A stretch of 20,948 bases of DNA, from IMG/VR virus record IMGVR_UViG_3300000385_000031, positions 1-20,948 of that record; one strand, written 5' to 3'. The position numbers and the translations under genes were made by a program. The notes beneath the pieces are model-generated. The model made no database searches. It was given only the letters and a program-made list of their open reading frames with translations, and had not been told where the DNA came from. Below, piece after piece: positions 5,054 to 13,715 of this stretch (the first letter of the stretch is position 1; every line of letters starts with the position of its first letter). Source of the DNA: a virus.

Positions 5054-7087
5054 ATGGAGCTTGGACCAGCCTTGATTCCGGTTGCTCGCGCCTCAGACAT
5101 TGAGGAAGCGGCCCGGAGAGAATCCGCTGAAAAGCAGAACACGCCGTTGATCCAAGGTCTTGCTGCCCATGTGCGGCGGCGGTGGGAGGTGATGCGTGAC
5201 CACAAACGACTGGAAATTGAGCCGCGGCTCACAGACTGCCTCCGCGCCCGAAGCATGGAGTATTCCCCTGAAAAACTGGCTGAAATCCGCGAGCATGGCG
5301 GCTCGGAGATTTTTATGGGTGTCGTCTCGACGAAATGTCGAACCGCCACAGCCTGGCTGCGGGACACTCTGCTCGGGACTGGGGATGACAAACCCTGGGC
5401 CTTGTCCGCGACGCCTGTCCCGGAAGTGCCTCCACAGGTACAAGAGCGGCTCCAGCGCATAATGGAGCAAAACCTGCAGCAGTACTATGCTGCAGGAAAC
5501 CCGCCGGTTGACCCGATGGAGCTGCAGCAGCTGGCAGCTGGCATGAAAGACACCGCGATGCGGGCCATGAAGGAAGAGGCGGATAAACGCGTCGACCGCA
5601 TGGAGAAGAAAATGGAGGACCAGCTCGTTGAGGGTGGGTTCACGAAAGCTCTGTATGAGTTCACCAACGACATCGCGACGTTCCCGTTCGCTGTCCTGAA
5701 AGGGCCGATCCCGCGTAAACGTAAGGCCATGAAGTACGTCGAAGGTGGCTTGGCCGCTGTGGATGTGCTGCGCGATGAGTGGGAGCGTGTCGACCCGTAC
5801 AAATTCTACTGGGCGCCGTGGGGAGATGACCCCCAAGAGATGCCGATCATCGAGCTCCACCACCTCACCCGCGAGGATGTTGAGGGTATGATTGACGTGG
5901 ATGGGTACGATGAGGCCGCGGTGAGGTCGATACTGTCTAATTTTGGCATCGGGATGCTCGATTGGCTGGAGAACGATGACTCCGAGATCGAAGATGCCAT
6001 GGGTAAGGACTACGACGACGCCCACGACGACCTGATTACTGCGCTCCAGCTGTGGGACTCGATCCCTGGCAAGATGCTGCTGGATTGGGGGATGGATGAA
6101 GCTGAGATTCCTGACCCGCAGATGTCCTACCCCTGCGAAGTGTGGATGGTGAACAACACTGTGATCAAGGCGGTGCTGAACTATGACCCGATGGGCCGAA
6201 AGCCGTACTATGTGACGTCATTTGAGAAAGTGCCGGGGCGCATCGACGGGAACGGCGTGGCTGACCTCTGCATGGACGCCCAGAACATGTGTAACGCGGC
6301 GGCGCGTGCGCTGTCGAACAACATGGGGATTTCGTCGGGGCCGCAGGTTGGGGTGAATATCAGCCGGTTGCCCGCCGGCGAGGACGTTTCGCAGATGTAC
6401 CCCTGGAAGATTTGGCAGTTTCGCCAGTCTGACTATAACGATGCGTCCCCGCCCATGACGTTTTTCCAGCCGCAGTCGAACTCGCAGGAGCTCATGGCGG
6501 TGTTTGACCGGTTTTTGTCGATTGCCGATGAGGTGTCAGGTATCCCGCGCTACATGACCGGTGAGCACGTGCCAGGGGCAGGGCGGACGTCGTCAGGCCT
6601 CTCGATGCTGATCTCGAACGCAGGCAAGAGCATCAAACAGGTGATCGGGAACATCGACTACGATGTCATTCAGCCGATGCTGCAGCGCCAATACCAGCGC
6701 AACATGCGTTACTCACAGGACCCCGACTTGATCGGTGATGTGCAGATCGAAGCCCGTGGCGCTATGTCCCTCGTCGTCAAGGAGGCTGAGGCGGTACGGA
6801 AGAACGAGTTCTTGCGCTTGGTCCTCGAAAGCCCGGTGGCCCAGCAGATCGTTGGCCTGCCGGGGACGGCGGAGCTCATGCGAGACTTGGCGGGCAACCT
6901 CAACACCAATGTCGACAAGCTGGTACCGACGCGAGAGCAGCTCATGCAGCAGCAACAGGCCGCTCAGATGGCCGCAATGCAGCAGCAACAGATGGGGGCT
7001 GACCCGTCCCAGAACCTCCAAGAAGACGGCAGCCAGGTCGGCGGTCGGCAGAGTAATACGATCAGCGCACGCCCCAATGGCCGATGA
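5054..7087 (+). CDS. Portal (head-tail connector) protein
   Basis: 677 residues, large as is usual for podovirus-type portals. The N-terminal region is helical. A middle portion (about 230-460) has the mixed strand/helix character of the stem and wing. Residues 508-515 (GAGRTSSG), followed by L-S-M-L-I-S-N-A-G-K, are a hallmark of this portal class. The C-terminus is glutamine-rich (about 629-648) and ends in a polar tail. The protein forms the dodecameric ring through which the terminase packages DNA and to which the adaptors (9791-11096) attach. Order after the terminase and before the scaffold supports this. Site 6 of the 16-bp motif precedes it; the ribosome site is weak (AAGAGA). Confidence 0.9.
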   Translation: MELGPALIPVARASDIEEAARRESAEKQNTPLIQGLAAHVRRRWEVMRDHKRLEIEPRLTDCLRARSMEYSPEKLAEIREHGGSEIFMGVVSTKCRTATAWLRDTLLGTGDDKPWALSATPVPEVPPQVQERLQRIMEQNLQQYYAAGNPPVDPMELQQLAAGMKDTAMRAMKEEADKRVDRMEKKMEDQLVEGGFTKALYEFTNDIATFPFAVLKGPIPRKRKAMKYVEGGLAAVDVLRDEWERVDPYKFYWAPWGDDPQEMPIIELHHLTREDVEGMIDVDGYDEAAVRSILSNFGIGMLDWLENDDSEIEDAMGKDYDDAHDDLITALQLWDSIPGKMLLDWGMDEAEIPDPQMSYPCEVWMVNNTVIKAVLNYDPMGRKPYYVTSFEKVPGRIDGNGVADLCMDAQNMCNAAARALSNNMGISSGPQVGVNISRLPAGEDVSQMYPWKIWQFRQSDYNDASPPMTFFQPQSNSQELMAVFDRFLSIADEVSGIPRYMTGEHVPGAGRTSSGLSMLISNAGKSIKQVIGNIDYDVIQPMLQRQYQRNMRYSQDPDLIGDVQIEARGAMSLVVKEAEAVRKNEFLRLVLESPVAQQIVGLPGTAELMRDLAGNLNTNVDKLVPTREQLMQQQQAAQMAAMQQQQMGADPSQNLQEDGSQVGGRQSNTISARPNGR

Positions 7088-7097
7088 TGTGCCATTA

Positions 7098-7113
7098 TGT
7101 TGACACGTTAGCA
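7098..7113 (+). promoter_or_regulatory. 16-bp recurrent motif, site 7
   Basis: TGTTGACACGTTAGCA, one of the best copies, followed by CATATAGAG. It begins 10 bp after the portal stop and ends 21 nt before the next ATG. Confidence 0.65.
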
Positions 7114-7134
7114 CATATAGAGTAGCGTTTTCGC

Positions 7135-7368
7135 ATGATTGACCTGAATAGTGCTGACCCACAGGCGGTAAAGGCTCTGAGCCGGTTCCAGGAGATGGGA
7201 AATGAGGCGCTGTTGAGGTTGCTGACCTCCGAGTTGGAGGCGGCGAAGCAGAAGCTGGTCCACGCGGGCGACATGGCCATGATCCACCGCCTGCAGGGTC
7301 GAGCGGAAGCATTTGAAGATTTGCTGAGGGCGGCTGAAGAGTCGGCCGAGGTAGTAAAACGCGCTTAG
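7135..7368 (+). CDS. Small helical protein of unknown function
   Basis: 77 residues, almost entirely predicted helix: acidic/basic heptad-like pattern (ALLRLLTSELEAAKQKL, then RAEAFEDLLRAAEESAEVV). It has no cysteine or membrane span. It lies between portal and scaffold and has no clear Shine-Dalgarno sequence; the 16-bp motif ends 21 nt upstream. Small helical proteins at this location are frequent in podoviruses, and a scaffold accessory or portal-associated role is conceivable, but I do not recognise a family. Confidence 0.75.
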   Translation: MIDLNSADPQAVKALSRFQEMGNEALLRLLTSELEAAKQKLVHAGDMAMIHRLQGRAEAFEDLLRAAEESAEVVKRA

Positions 7369-7449
7369 GCGCACAACCGAAGCACACCATGACGGGAGCA
7401 GCATACTTCGGGCGCTGTGAAACAGAGTTGGTGCTTTAAGGAGATAAAC

Positions 7450-8442
7450 ATGGCGTTGCCAAAACAGGTGCAAGCCCAGCTTGCCGAAGTCGAAGAACTG
7501 GAAAAGACACTGAAGGCCCCGAAAGAGACCCCGAAAGCTGAAAAAACGGCTGAAACGGGGGATCAAGAGGACACTGGAGCTGTTGACGCCGACACCGAGA
7601 CTGAGGAAGCCGCCGAACCTGCGAGTGCAGAGCCAGCTGACACGTCACCGACGGACGTAGCGGACGATTTCAAGCAGAAGTACAACACCCTGCGGGGCAA
7701 GTACGACGCTGAGGTTCCCCGACTGCACGAACAGGTCAGGGACTTGACATCGCAAGTGGATGAGCTGCGCAGGCAGCTGTCCGAGCGCGAAAAGTCGAGT
7801 GAGCCGACGAAGCCGGAGGAGAAAGTCAGTTATGTGACTGATGCCGATCGAGAGGAGTTTGGTGAAGAACTGATCGACGTTCAACGACGCGTGGCGCGCG
7901 AGGTGGCTGCCGAGTATGAGCAGCAGCTCAAGGCCCAGTCGGAGGTGATCGAAGATTTGCGGTCGCAGATCGCGAAAACCGGGAACCAGGTCGGGGAGAT
8001 GAGTTTTGCGCAGCAGTTGAATCAGCTGGTGCCGGACTTTGCCCAAGTTGACCAGGATGAACGTTGGGTTGCGTGGCTGAATGAGTATGACCCCATGCTC
8101 CGAGGCCCCCGCCGGGTTCAGGCCAAAGCCGCTTTTGACGCCGGAGATGCTGAGGCAGTCGCACATTATGTGAAGCTGTTCAAAGAGAGCATCGCCGAGA
8201 CGAAAGAGCCGGTGGCCGACAAACGCCAAGCCGAACTTGAAAAGCAGGTCGCGCCAAATCGTTCCGCAAACTCCGCGCGGACGCAGAGTGCCGGCAAGGA
8301 CGCCAAAATCTACTCCGAGCGAGAGGTGAAGGGCGCCTGGGACAAAATCCGGCAGCTGAACACGCGGGGGATGTTTGACGAGGCGGCCAAACTTGAAGCG
8401 AACATAACGGCTGCGTACCTTGAAGGTCGCGTGAGAGCTTAA
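7450..8442 (+). CDS. Capsid assembly scaffold protein
   Basis: 330 residues from the ATG at 7450, chosen for its excellent AAGGAGATA ribosome site; an in-frame GTG at 7417 would read through that site. Composition is typical of scaffolds: an acidic, A/E/T/P-rich N-terminal third (about 20-75), a long coiled coil (about 76-185, LHEQVRDLTSQVDELRRQL), a short folded section around W213 and W216 (ERWVAWLNEYDPM) and a basic C-terminus likely to bind the coat. It lies directly before the major capsid gene. Scaffolds guide prohead assembly and are then lost. Identification is by position and composition, since scaffolds diverge strongly. Confidence 0.85.
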   Translation: MALPKQVQAQLAEVEELEKTLKAPKETPKAEKTAETGDQEDTGAVDADTETEEAAEPASAEPADTSPTDVADDFKQKYNTLRGKYDAEVPRLHEQVRDLTSQVDELRRQLSEREKSSEPTKPEEKVSYVTDADREEFGEELIDVQRRVAREVAAEYEQQLKAQSEVIEDLRSQIAKTGNQVGEMSFAQQLNQLVPDFAQVDQDERWVAWLNEYDPMLRGPRRVQAKAAFDAGDAEAVAHYVKLFKESIAETKEPVADKRQAELEKQVAPNRSANSARTQSAGKDAKIYSEREVKGAWDKIRQLNTRGMFDEAAKLEANITAAYLEGRVRA

Positions 8443-8448
8443 AATAAG

Positions 8449-8464
8449 TGCTTACGTGTTAGCA
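8449..8464 (+). promoter_or_regulatory. 16-bp recurrent motif, site 8
   Basis: TGCTTACGTGTTAGCA is the copy with the clearest dyad symmetry (TGCT-AC ... GT-AGCA). It lies just after the scaffold stop and 30 nt before the major capsid ATG. Confidence 0.65.
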
Positions 8465-8494
8465 GCTGTTGGAACCAACTTATAGGAGGCCACA

Positions 8495-9496
8495 ATGGCT
8501 GTTTTTCCCACCACTGGTGATTTCACCACCAACCCCGAATACAGCGGCGGTTTTATCCCGCAGCTCTGGTCGAACAAGCTGAACGCGAAGTTCTACGCCA
8601 ACACCATGATGACCGAGATCGCCAACACCGACTGGGAAGGCGAGATCAAAAACCAGGGTGACACGATCCGCATTCGCACTGCGCCGTCGATCACGATCAA
8701 CGACTATGCTGGCGCGGGCACGACCCTGCAGTCGGAAGTTCCGGCTCCGGTCTACACCGACATGCAGATCGACAAGGGCAAGTACTTCAGCGTCCAAGTC
8801 AACGACGTGATGGCGCACCAGGCGGACATGGACCTGATGAACATGTTCACCGACGACGCAGCCAAGCAGCTGAAGATCAAGATCGAGGAAGATTGCTTCT
8901 TCCAGTGGTTCGTGAACGATGGGGCCAACGCCGCCAACGCAGGCGCCACAGCCGGTGCTCTGTCGGGCGAGTACGACCTGGGCACGGACACCGCGCCGGT
9001 CGACCAGGCGACGCCCTCGAACATCCTCAAGACCATCCTCCGCATGTCGGCGGCCCTGGACGAGCAGAACGTTCCCGAGGAAGGTCGTTGGCTGATCATT
9101 ACGCCCTACGACCGTCAGCTGCTGATGCAGACCGACATCGCACAGGCGTACTTCACCGGTGACGCGTCGTCGACGATCCGTTCCGGCAAGATCGGCATGC
9201 TGGACCGTTTTGAGGTCTATGTGTCGAACCTGTTGCCGAAAGGCGCCGCTGGTAAGGCTCTGGTCCCCGGCTTGGCTGCAACGTCGAGCGGTGCTGACGT
9301 CACCAACGCGAAGGCGCGCCGCATGATGGTTGCAGGCACCAAGGCCTCCTGTGCCTTCGCCTCGCAGATCAGCAAGACTGAGCCGCTGCGTAACCAGACC
9401 GATTTCGGTGACATCGTCCGCGGACTGGCCGTGTATGGCCGCAAGGTCATCAAGGACGAAGCGCTGATCACATCGCTGGTTGGCTCGGCCACCTGA
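8495..9496 (+). CDS. Major capsid protein
   Basis: 333 residues with a strong TAGGAGG ribosome site. It begins MAVFPTTGDFTTNPEYSGGF. It contains the segments typical of podovirus coat proteins: an antigen-like N-arm, the stretch VPAPVYTDMQIDKGKYFSVQ (about 76-95), a long helix (MDLMNMFTDDAAKQLKIKIEED) corresponding to the HK97-fold spine helix, and later RWLIITPYDRQLLMQTD (about 192-208). The HK97 fold is inferred from role and layout; the Pfam family is not certain. It forms the icosahedral shell. Strong codon bias and a private copy of the 16-bp motif just upstream fit high expression. Confidence 0.9.
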   Translation: MAVFPTTGDFTTNPEYSGGFIPQLWSNKLNAKFYANTMMTEIANTDWEGEIKNQGDTIRIRTAPSITINDYAGAGTTLQSEVPAPVYTDMQIDKGKYFSVQVNDVMAHQADMDLMNMFTDDAAKQLKIKIEEDCFFQWFVNDGANAANAGATAGALSGEYDLGTDTAPVDQATPSNILKTILRMSAALDEQNVPEEGRWLIITPYDRQLLMQTDIAQAYFTGDASSTIRSGKIGMLDRFEVYVSNLLPKGAAGKALVPGLAATSSGADVTNAKARRMMVAGTKASCAFASQISKTEPLRNQTDFGDIVRGLAVYGRKVIKDEALITSLVGSAT

Positions 9497-9510
9497 TCAC
9501 TGACCTAAGT

Positions 9511-9530
9511 GGAGGGGCTTCGGCCCCTCC
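9511..9530. terminator. UUCG-loop hairpin after the capsid gene
   Basis: GGAGGGGC (9511-9518) pairs perfectly with GCCCCTCC (9523-9530) across a TTCG tetraloop, an exceptionally stable RNA hairpin. It begins 14 nt after the capsid stop. No T-run follows, so it may protect the capsid mRNA 3' end or cause partial termination rather than full stop. Confidence 0.6.
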
Positions 9531-9553
9531 CGACCCTTAGAGAGGATACCGAA

Positions 9554-9778
9554 ATGGACCCGTACAAGCTGATTAAAGAGATGGACGCAGAGATTGCCTG
9601 CAACCGCGCGGTAGCGCGTGTCGGCGACCAGCGCGTCGTGATCGCCAAAGTCATGGGTGATGGCCTTGTGTTGACCGCGGAAGGTGAAGAGTTGGCGAAG
9701 ACCTTCAAACCTGCCTCCAAAGCCAAGGCAAGCGCACCCAAAACAAAACCGTCAGCACCCGACGCCGCTGACGCCTAA
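9554..9778 (+). CDS. Small protein of unknown function, basic A/K/P tail
   Basis: 74 residues from the ATG at 9554, chosen because GAGAGGAT lies about 7 nt upstream; an upstream GTG at 9509 would include the whole hairpin. Residues 1-50 look folded (short helix MDPYKLIKEMDAEIA, then strands RVVIAKVMGDGLVLT). Residues 51-74 are an alanine-, lysine- and proline-rich tail like a flexible linker. It follows the major capsid gene and precedes the adaptors. A minor head or decoration role is possible but not shown by any motif. Confidence 0.75.
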   Translation: MDPYKLIKEMDAEIACNRAVARVGDQRVVIAKVMGDGLVLTAEGEELAKTFKPASKAKASAPKTKPSAPDAADA

Positions 9779-9790
9779 GGGGGACGCTCA

Positions 9791-10480
9791 ATGCCCACCG
9801 TAAAAGTCACCGACATTATCCGCCGCGTGGAGGATGTTCTTCAGGATACTAACATCCGCTGGCCTCGCCTGGAGCTGCAGAATTGGCTCAACGAGTCTTA
9901 CCTTGCGATCACGCTGTTGCGGCCGGATGCGAATGCGAAGTCCGGCACTTTTACGTGCACCGAGGGCACGCGTCAGGTCATCACATCTGAGTTCCCGTCA
10001 GCGTTGCGGCTTTTGGATGTCACCAGGAACGTGGCGGCGACGTCATCGAAAAAGGTCATCCGCTTGGTGGCCAGGAGCGTCCTCGATGACCAGCGCCCCG
10101 CATGGCACGCCGAAACCAACACGGTGGACATCCAGCACTACACGTTTGACGCCCGCCAACCCAAAGAGTTTTTCGTCTACCCGCCGGCTACAACTGCGGC
10201 CCAGATCGAGGTGGTTTACGCGGATGCGCCTGACACGCACAACCTAACCGAGGCCGAGTTGGACCCGGCCACGGGGAGTTCGGAGGTCATCAAGCTCGAT
10301 GACATCTACATGTCGCCGATTATCGACTGGGTGTTGTACCGAGCCTACTCAAAAGATGCGGAGTACGGGGCGAATGAGGCCCGCGCTTCTGCGTCCTACC
10401 AGGCATTCAACGCTGCGATCGGAGCCAAGTCTCAGACTGACTCCGCGGTGGCTCCAGCCAATGCAAGTACGGTGACCTGA
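9791..10480 (+). CDS. Head-tail adaptor protein (DUF6682-like)
   Basis: 229 residues with GGGGGA before the ATG. The N-terminus (VTDIIRRVEDVLQDTNIRWPRLELQNWLNES) is the helical start of phage adaptor proteins that join the portal. The C-terminus has DDIYMSPIIDWVLYRAYSKDAEY (about 172-194) and NEARASASYQAF, which I associate with the family DUF6682 (name from memory). It is the first connector after the capsid genes, in the usual place for the ring under the portal. The next gene begins 1 nt after its stop. Confidence 0.8.
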   Translation: MPTVKVTDIIRRVEDVLQDTNIRWPRLELQNWLNESYLAITLLRPDANAKSGTFTCTEGTRQVITSEFPSALRLLDVTRNVAATSSKKVIRLVARSVLDDQRPAWHAETNTVDIQHYTFDARQPKEFFVYPPATTAAQIEVVYADAPDTHNLTEAELDPATGSSEVIKLDDIYMSPIIDWVLYRAYSKDAEYGANEARASASYQAFNAAIGAKSQTDSAVAPANASTVT

Positions 10481-10481
10481 T

Positions 10482-11096
10482 ATGGCTAAGCGGTGGGAAG
10501 ACTTCTACAAGCACGTCCAACCGCACGTGCCAGGCTGCCCGGAGGTTGTCATTGAGCAGCACCTTCGGGACGCGGCCATAGATTTCTGCGAGCGTTCGCA
10601 GGTCTGGGTCTACCAAAGCCCGGAGTTCACCACCGAAGCAGGGCAGACTGATTATTTCGTTGAGATCGAAAGCGGGGCTCTGCTCGATAACATCCTGGCG
10701 CTCAGTGTGGATGGGCTGCCTATCAACCGTATAGCCCCTGCGCATACCCCGCGCGATATGGCTGCTCCTGACCAGCGGCCAGATAGGTACTACATATTTC
10801 GGGGCCAGGAGGTCCGGCTCCTGCCGGCTCCGGATGCGGCATACACCATTAATGCCACGGTTGCCCTGAAGCCCTCACTAAGTTCCCGCGGGGTTCCGGA
10901 CTTTGTGTTTGAGACCCACGGGCGCACGATCGCTTGCGGAGCGATTGCCTCCCTGGCGGTCATCCCCGGCAAGGAATGGACCAATCCCGACATCGCTAAC
11001 TACTACAAGGGTAAGTTTTTGCGAGAGGCTGATGACGCCGCCGGCCTGGGGGTCCGACGAACAAATTTACGCGTGCGAGGCTCTAACTTCGCATAA
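10482..11096 (+). CDS. Head-tail connector / tail tube-like protein
   Basis: 204 residues. The N-terminal helix pattern (VIEQHLRDAAIDFCERSQVW, about 23-42) and the C-terminal EWTNPDIANYYKGKFLREADDA block (about 164-185) are typical of podovirus connector proteins that lie after the first adaptor, functionally like T7 gp11 or P22 gp4-type components. The central part contains a GRTIACGAIASLAVIPGK segment. The gene begins 1 nt after the previous stop, so translation is coupled. The exact family is not certain; a structural connector role is likely from order and size. Confidence 0.7.
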   Translation: MAKRWEDFYKHVQPHVPGCPEVVIEQHLRDAAIDFCERSQVWVYQSPEFTTEAGQTDYFVEIESGALLDNILALSVDGLPINRIAPAHTPRDMAAPDQRPDRYYIFRGQEVRLLPAPDAAYTINATVALKPSLSSRGVPDFVFETHGRTIACGAIASLAVIPGKEWTNPDIANYYKGKFLREADDAAGLGVRRTNLRVRGSNFA

Positions 11097-11126
11097 CCAC
11101 CCAGCCGCCATACAGGAGACGCAACC

Positions 11127-11498
11127 ATGGCATTTCTCGACAACCGCGTGTTCGACAACGGCTTGACCGTTCTGGACACCGAAGCAAACGAAATTCACAT
11201 CACTTCGCAAGAGGCAACCAGCTACACCGACGCGACAAGCACAAGCAGCTTGGGCAACAGCACGTCATTGTCGATTGGCGCGCCGCAAGACCGCTCCGGC
11301 GGTGGCCGTGAAGTCGTCGTCGCAGCTATCACCGATGGATCGGTGACAGGCACCGGCACCGCAACCCATTATGCCATTGTGGACACGGTGAATAGCCGCC
11401 TGCTGGCCACCGGCTCACTGACCGCTTCTCAGTCTGTGACATCGGGCAACACCTTTACTCTGTCGTCTGTCGCAATCGGCATCCCTGATCCGGCGTAA
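11127..11498 (+). CDS. Small structural protein of the fibre module
   Basis: 123 residues with AGGAG 9 nt before the ATG. It begins MAFLDNRVFDNGLTVLDTEA, then is rich in T, S, G and A with short strands, suggesting a small beta-rich virion protein. Similar proteins beginning with F-x-N-R-V-F-D-N-G-L and V-L-D-T-E-A-N are, to my recollection, common in phages of alphaproteobacteria next to tail genes. No catalytic motif is present. It could be a decoration or fibre-attachment protein. Confidence 0.7.
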   Translation: MAFLDNRVFDNGLTVLDTEANEIHITSQEATSYTDATSTSSLGNSTSLSIGAPQDRSGGGREVVVAAITDGSVTGTGTATHYAIVDTVNSRLLATGSLTASQSVTSGNTFTLSSVAIGIPDPA

Positions 11499-11531
11499 GC
11501 TGAACTACGGCAACACTGGCACAGGTGAACC

Positions 11532-12914
11532 ATGACCAAACTCGTCAACCGTGCAAAAATGACCACGGCCACCACTGGCACAGGGACGATCACCCTTGGG
11601 TCAGCGGTTGACGGCTATCAGACCTTTGCGGCAGCAGGGGTTTCTGACAGCGATGTGGTGCGCTACGCTATCGAGGATGGCGGCGCGTGGGAGATCGGCC
11701 TTGGCACCTACACCGCTTCTGGGACGACCCTAAGTCGATCATTGACGGAAAGTTCGACAGGATCGCTGCTCAACCTGTCTGGTGGGGCGATTGTTTTTGT
11801 ATCTGCGGCAGGGGTCGACATTCAGCAACCCCCTTCCGAGGGTGCGTTTGTCGACGGCGACAAGACAAAGTTGGACGGTATTGAGGCTGGCGCAGACGTA
11901 ACCGACACGGCCAACGTGACTGCGGCGGGTGCTCTGATGGACAGCGAGGTCACCAACCTTGCTGCGGTGAAGGCGTTCGACCCGACAGACTATGCAACGG
12001 CTGCTCAGGGCAGTCTTGCTGATACCGCCACGCAGCCGGGCGATAACATATCCACCCTGACCAACGACGCCGGTTACACGACAAATGTGGGCGACATCAC
12101 GGGTGTGACTGCTGGTAGCGGTCTCACGGGCGGTGGCACGAGCGGCAGTGTAACGCTCAACCACGCTGATACATCAACACAAGGCTCAGTAAACAACTCC
12201 GGCCCAACTGTTGTCCAAGACGTCACGCTTGATGGTTTTGGGCATGTAACGGGCCTAGGCTCTACAACGCTCGACGCTTCGAGCGTTGGCGCGCTTCCGA
12301 CGTCTGGAGGCACTGTTACTGGAGATTTATACCTAGACTCTGGCCAGATATATGGAGGATTTGGGGCTGAAACTTCAGGGGGGGTGCAAGACTGGAATGA
12401 TGTGACCAACGCTAGGTCTGGCGGCGGTCGCACACTGCTGCAGGGTAATGATGCTAACGGACCAGACGGAACGAGCACCTACTACCATTCATTTAGTTGG
12501 GAGTATTCTAGCAAAGACGGCTCTGGCAACCTGACACAGTTGGCAGTACCTTATAACGGGGTAAGCCTCCACTATAGAACAAGGTATTCATCTTCGTGGT
12601 CGTCTTGGTATAAAATTTGGTCATCTAGCAACGATGGCTCTGGCTCTGGTCTAGACGCTGACTTGTTGGATGGCCAGCACGCCTCTTCCTTCGCTACCTC
12701 TGCGCAAGGCGCTTTGGCCGACAGTGCTGTTCAACCGGGCGACAACCCTACTTTCGGCACCATTAATGCCACGACGGTCGATCTTGGAAACTGGACAGTC
12801 ACTGAAAGCGGCGGGGTACTATATTTTGCCACTGGCGGCGTCAACAAGATGAAGCTGGACAGCTCTGGCAACCTTACAGTGGTTGGTGACGTGACTGCTT
12901 TCGGGGTGATATAA
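11532..12914 (+). CDS. Tail fibre with knob-like insertion
   Basis: 460 residues. The N-terminal about 100 residues ([20 protein letters not shown]) are the virion-anchoring type found in many phage fibres. A short linker ([12 protein letters not shown]) follows, then T/G/D-rich fibre repeats ([16 protein letters not shown]). Residues about 260-370 form a distinct W/Y-rich domain resembling a pyocin-knob receptor binder, encoded by visibly more AT-rich DNA. Then come [13 protein letters not shown] (about 375-387) and a terminal strand segment ending GDVTAFGVI. Two copies of an internal repeat, [10 protein letters not shown] (about 156) and [10 protein letters not shown] (about 389), flank the central part. 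It likely contacts the host surface. Confidence 0.8.
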   Translation: MTKLVNRAKMTTATTGTGTITLGSAVDGYQTFAAAGVSDSDVVRYAIEDGGAWEIGLGTYTASGTTLSRSLTESSTGSLLNLSGGAIVFVSAAGVDIQQPPSEGAFVDGDKTKLDGIEAGADVTDTANVTAAGALMDSEVTNLAAVKAFDPTDYATAAQGSLADTATQPGDNISTLTNDAGYTTNVGDITGVTAGSGLTGGGTSGSVTLNHADTSTQGSVNNSGPTVVQDVTLDGFGHVTGLGSTTLDASSVGALPTSGGTVTGDLYLDSGQIYGGFGAETSGGVQDWNDVTNARSGGGRTLLQGNDANGPDGTSTYYHSFSWEYSSKDGSGNLTQLAVPYNGVSLHYRTRYSSSWSSWYKIWSSSNDGSGSGLDADLLDGQHASSFATSAQGALADSAVQPGDNPTFGTINATTVDLGNWTVTESGGVLYFATGGVNKMKLDSSGNLTVVGDVTAFGVI

Positions 12915-12915
12915 C

Positions 12916-13698
12916 ATGCCACTACCGACAACAGGACCAATTTCTCTGGCCGACATCGCTGCCGAGTTTGGTGGCAGCGCGCCGCATTCTATCAGCGAGT
13001 ATTACAGCGCTGCCGCTGGGGTCCCCTCCAACGGATCGGTCGGGATTGGTGTGTTTCGCGGCAAGTCGGCGATCACAACATTTTTTGCTAATATCACCAC
13101 GAACCAGCAAGAGTTGAACCTTTATAACTACTTGGTCAGCCAAGGCTGGGACGGCACTTCCCCGGCGGAAGTGACTATCGACGCCGGCGTTTATATCTGG
13201 TCAGACAACACGTCAGTCGCCGCACTCCATACTGGCGGTGCCTACCCCGGCGGGCTGACAATCATCAACAACGGCTTCATCATGGGCAAGGGGGGCAATG
13301 GTGGTTACCAGAACGCAGACTTGGCCACCTACACTCCGCCGACATCGGGTGGCCCTGCCATCATTTTGACCCAGGCTGTCACCATTGAGAATAGCAACGG
13401 CTATATTGGCGGCGGCGGCGGCGGCGGCGCTGGTTCTACGGGTGGGCCAATAAACATTCTTAACACCCCTGCTTACGCCCCCGGCGGCGGCGGCGCCGGC
13501 GGTGGTTTAGGGGCCCCATCCATGACAGGAAATAGTAGTACAGGCTACGCGTTAGGATCGTTTGGCCTTGGGGGCGCGTTGGGGCAGCATGGAACGGTTG
13601 CTCAAAACCTAAATACTTTCGTGGGCCATAACGAGAGCTCCCCCGGTGGTGCCGGGGGCGCGAGTGGTGCTTCGTCGCTCACAGGAACCGGCGTCTAG
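12916..13698 (+). CDS. Glycine-rich tail fibre adhesin, N-terminal part
   Basis: 260 residues, starting 1 nt after the preceding stop. The N-terminus (MPLPTTGPISLADIAAEFGG, then G-V-F-R-G-K-S) is a common virion-attachment start in phage fibres. Residues about 60-160 have a beta-rich body (VTIDAGVYIWSDNTSVAA). From about 165 on there are glycine runs (seven consecutive G; GGGGAGGG; GGAGGASG) suited to a polyglycine-II adhesin tip, as known for T4-like gp38 adhesins. It ends in SSLTGTGV at a TAG before any terminal cap. The next gene carries the expected C-terminal cap, so the two together look like one adhesin split in two. Confidence 0.75.
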   Translation: MPLPTTGPISLADIAAEFGGSAPHSISEYYSAAAGVPSNGSVGIGVFRGKSAITTFFANITTNQQELNLYNYLVSQGWDGTSPAEVTIDAGVYIWSDNTSVAALHTGGAYPGGLTIINNGFIMGKGGNGGYQNADLATYTPPTSGGPAIILTQAVTIENSNGYIGGGGGGGAGSTGGPINILNTPAYAPGGGGAGGGLGAPSMTGNSSTGYALGSFGLGGALGQHGTVAQNLNTFVGHNESSPGGAGGASGASSLTGTGV

Positions 13699-13715
13699 AC
13701 AGGAGGAAGAAAACT

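Noticed and set aside
5473-5496. 9-bp stem hairpin (CCTGCAGCA and complement) inside the portal gene
   Set aside because: It falls on codons for glutamine, tyrosine and alanine in a repetitive helix and is not near any gene border.
5093-6025. Leftward 310-residue frame inside the portal gene
   Set aside because: It is antisense to a convincing portal protein, has no ribosome site and no recognisable motif.
8449-8464. Reading motif site 8 as an ordinary sigma70 -35 box
   Set aside because: CTTACG is a poor -35 and no -10 lies 16-18 bp downstream, so the site is listed only as a copy of the 16-bp motif.
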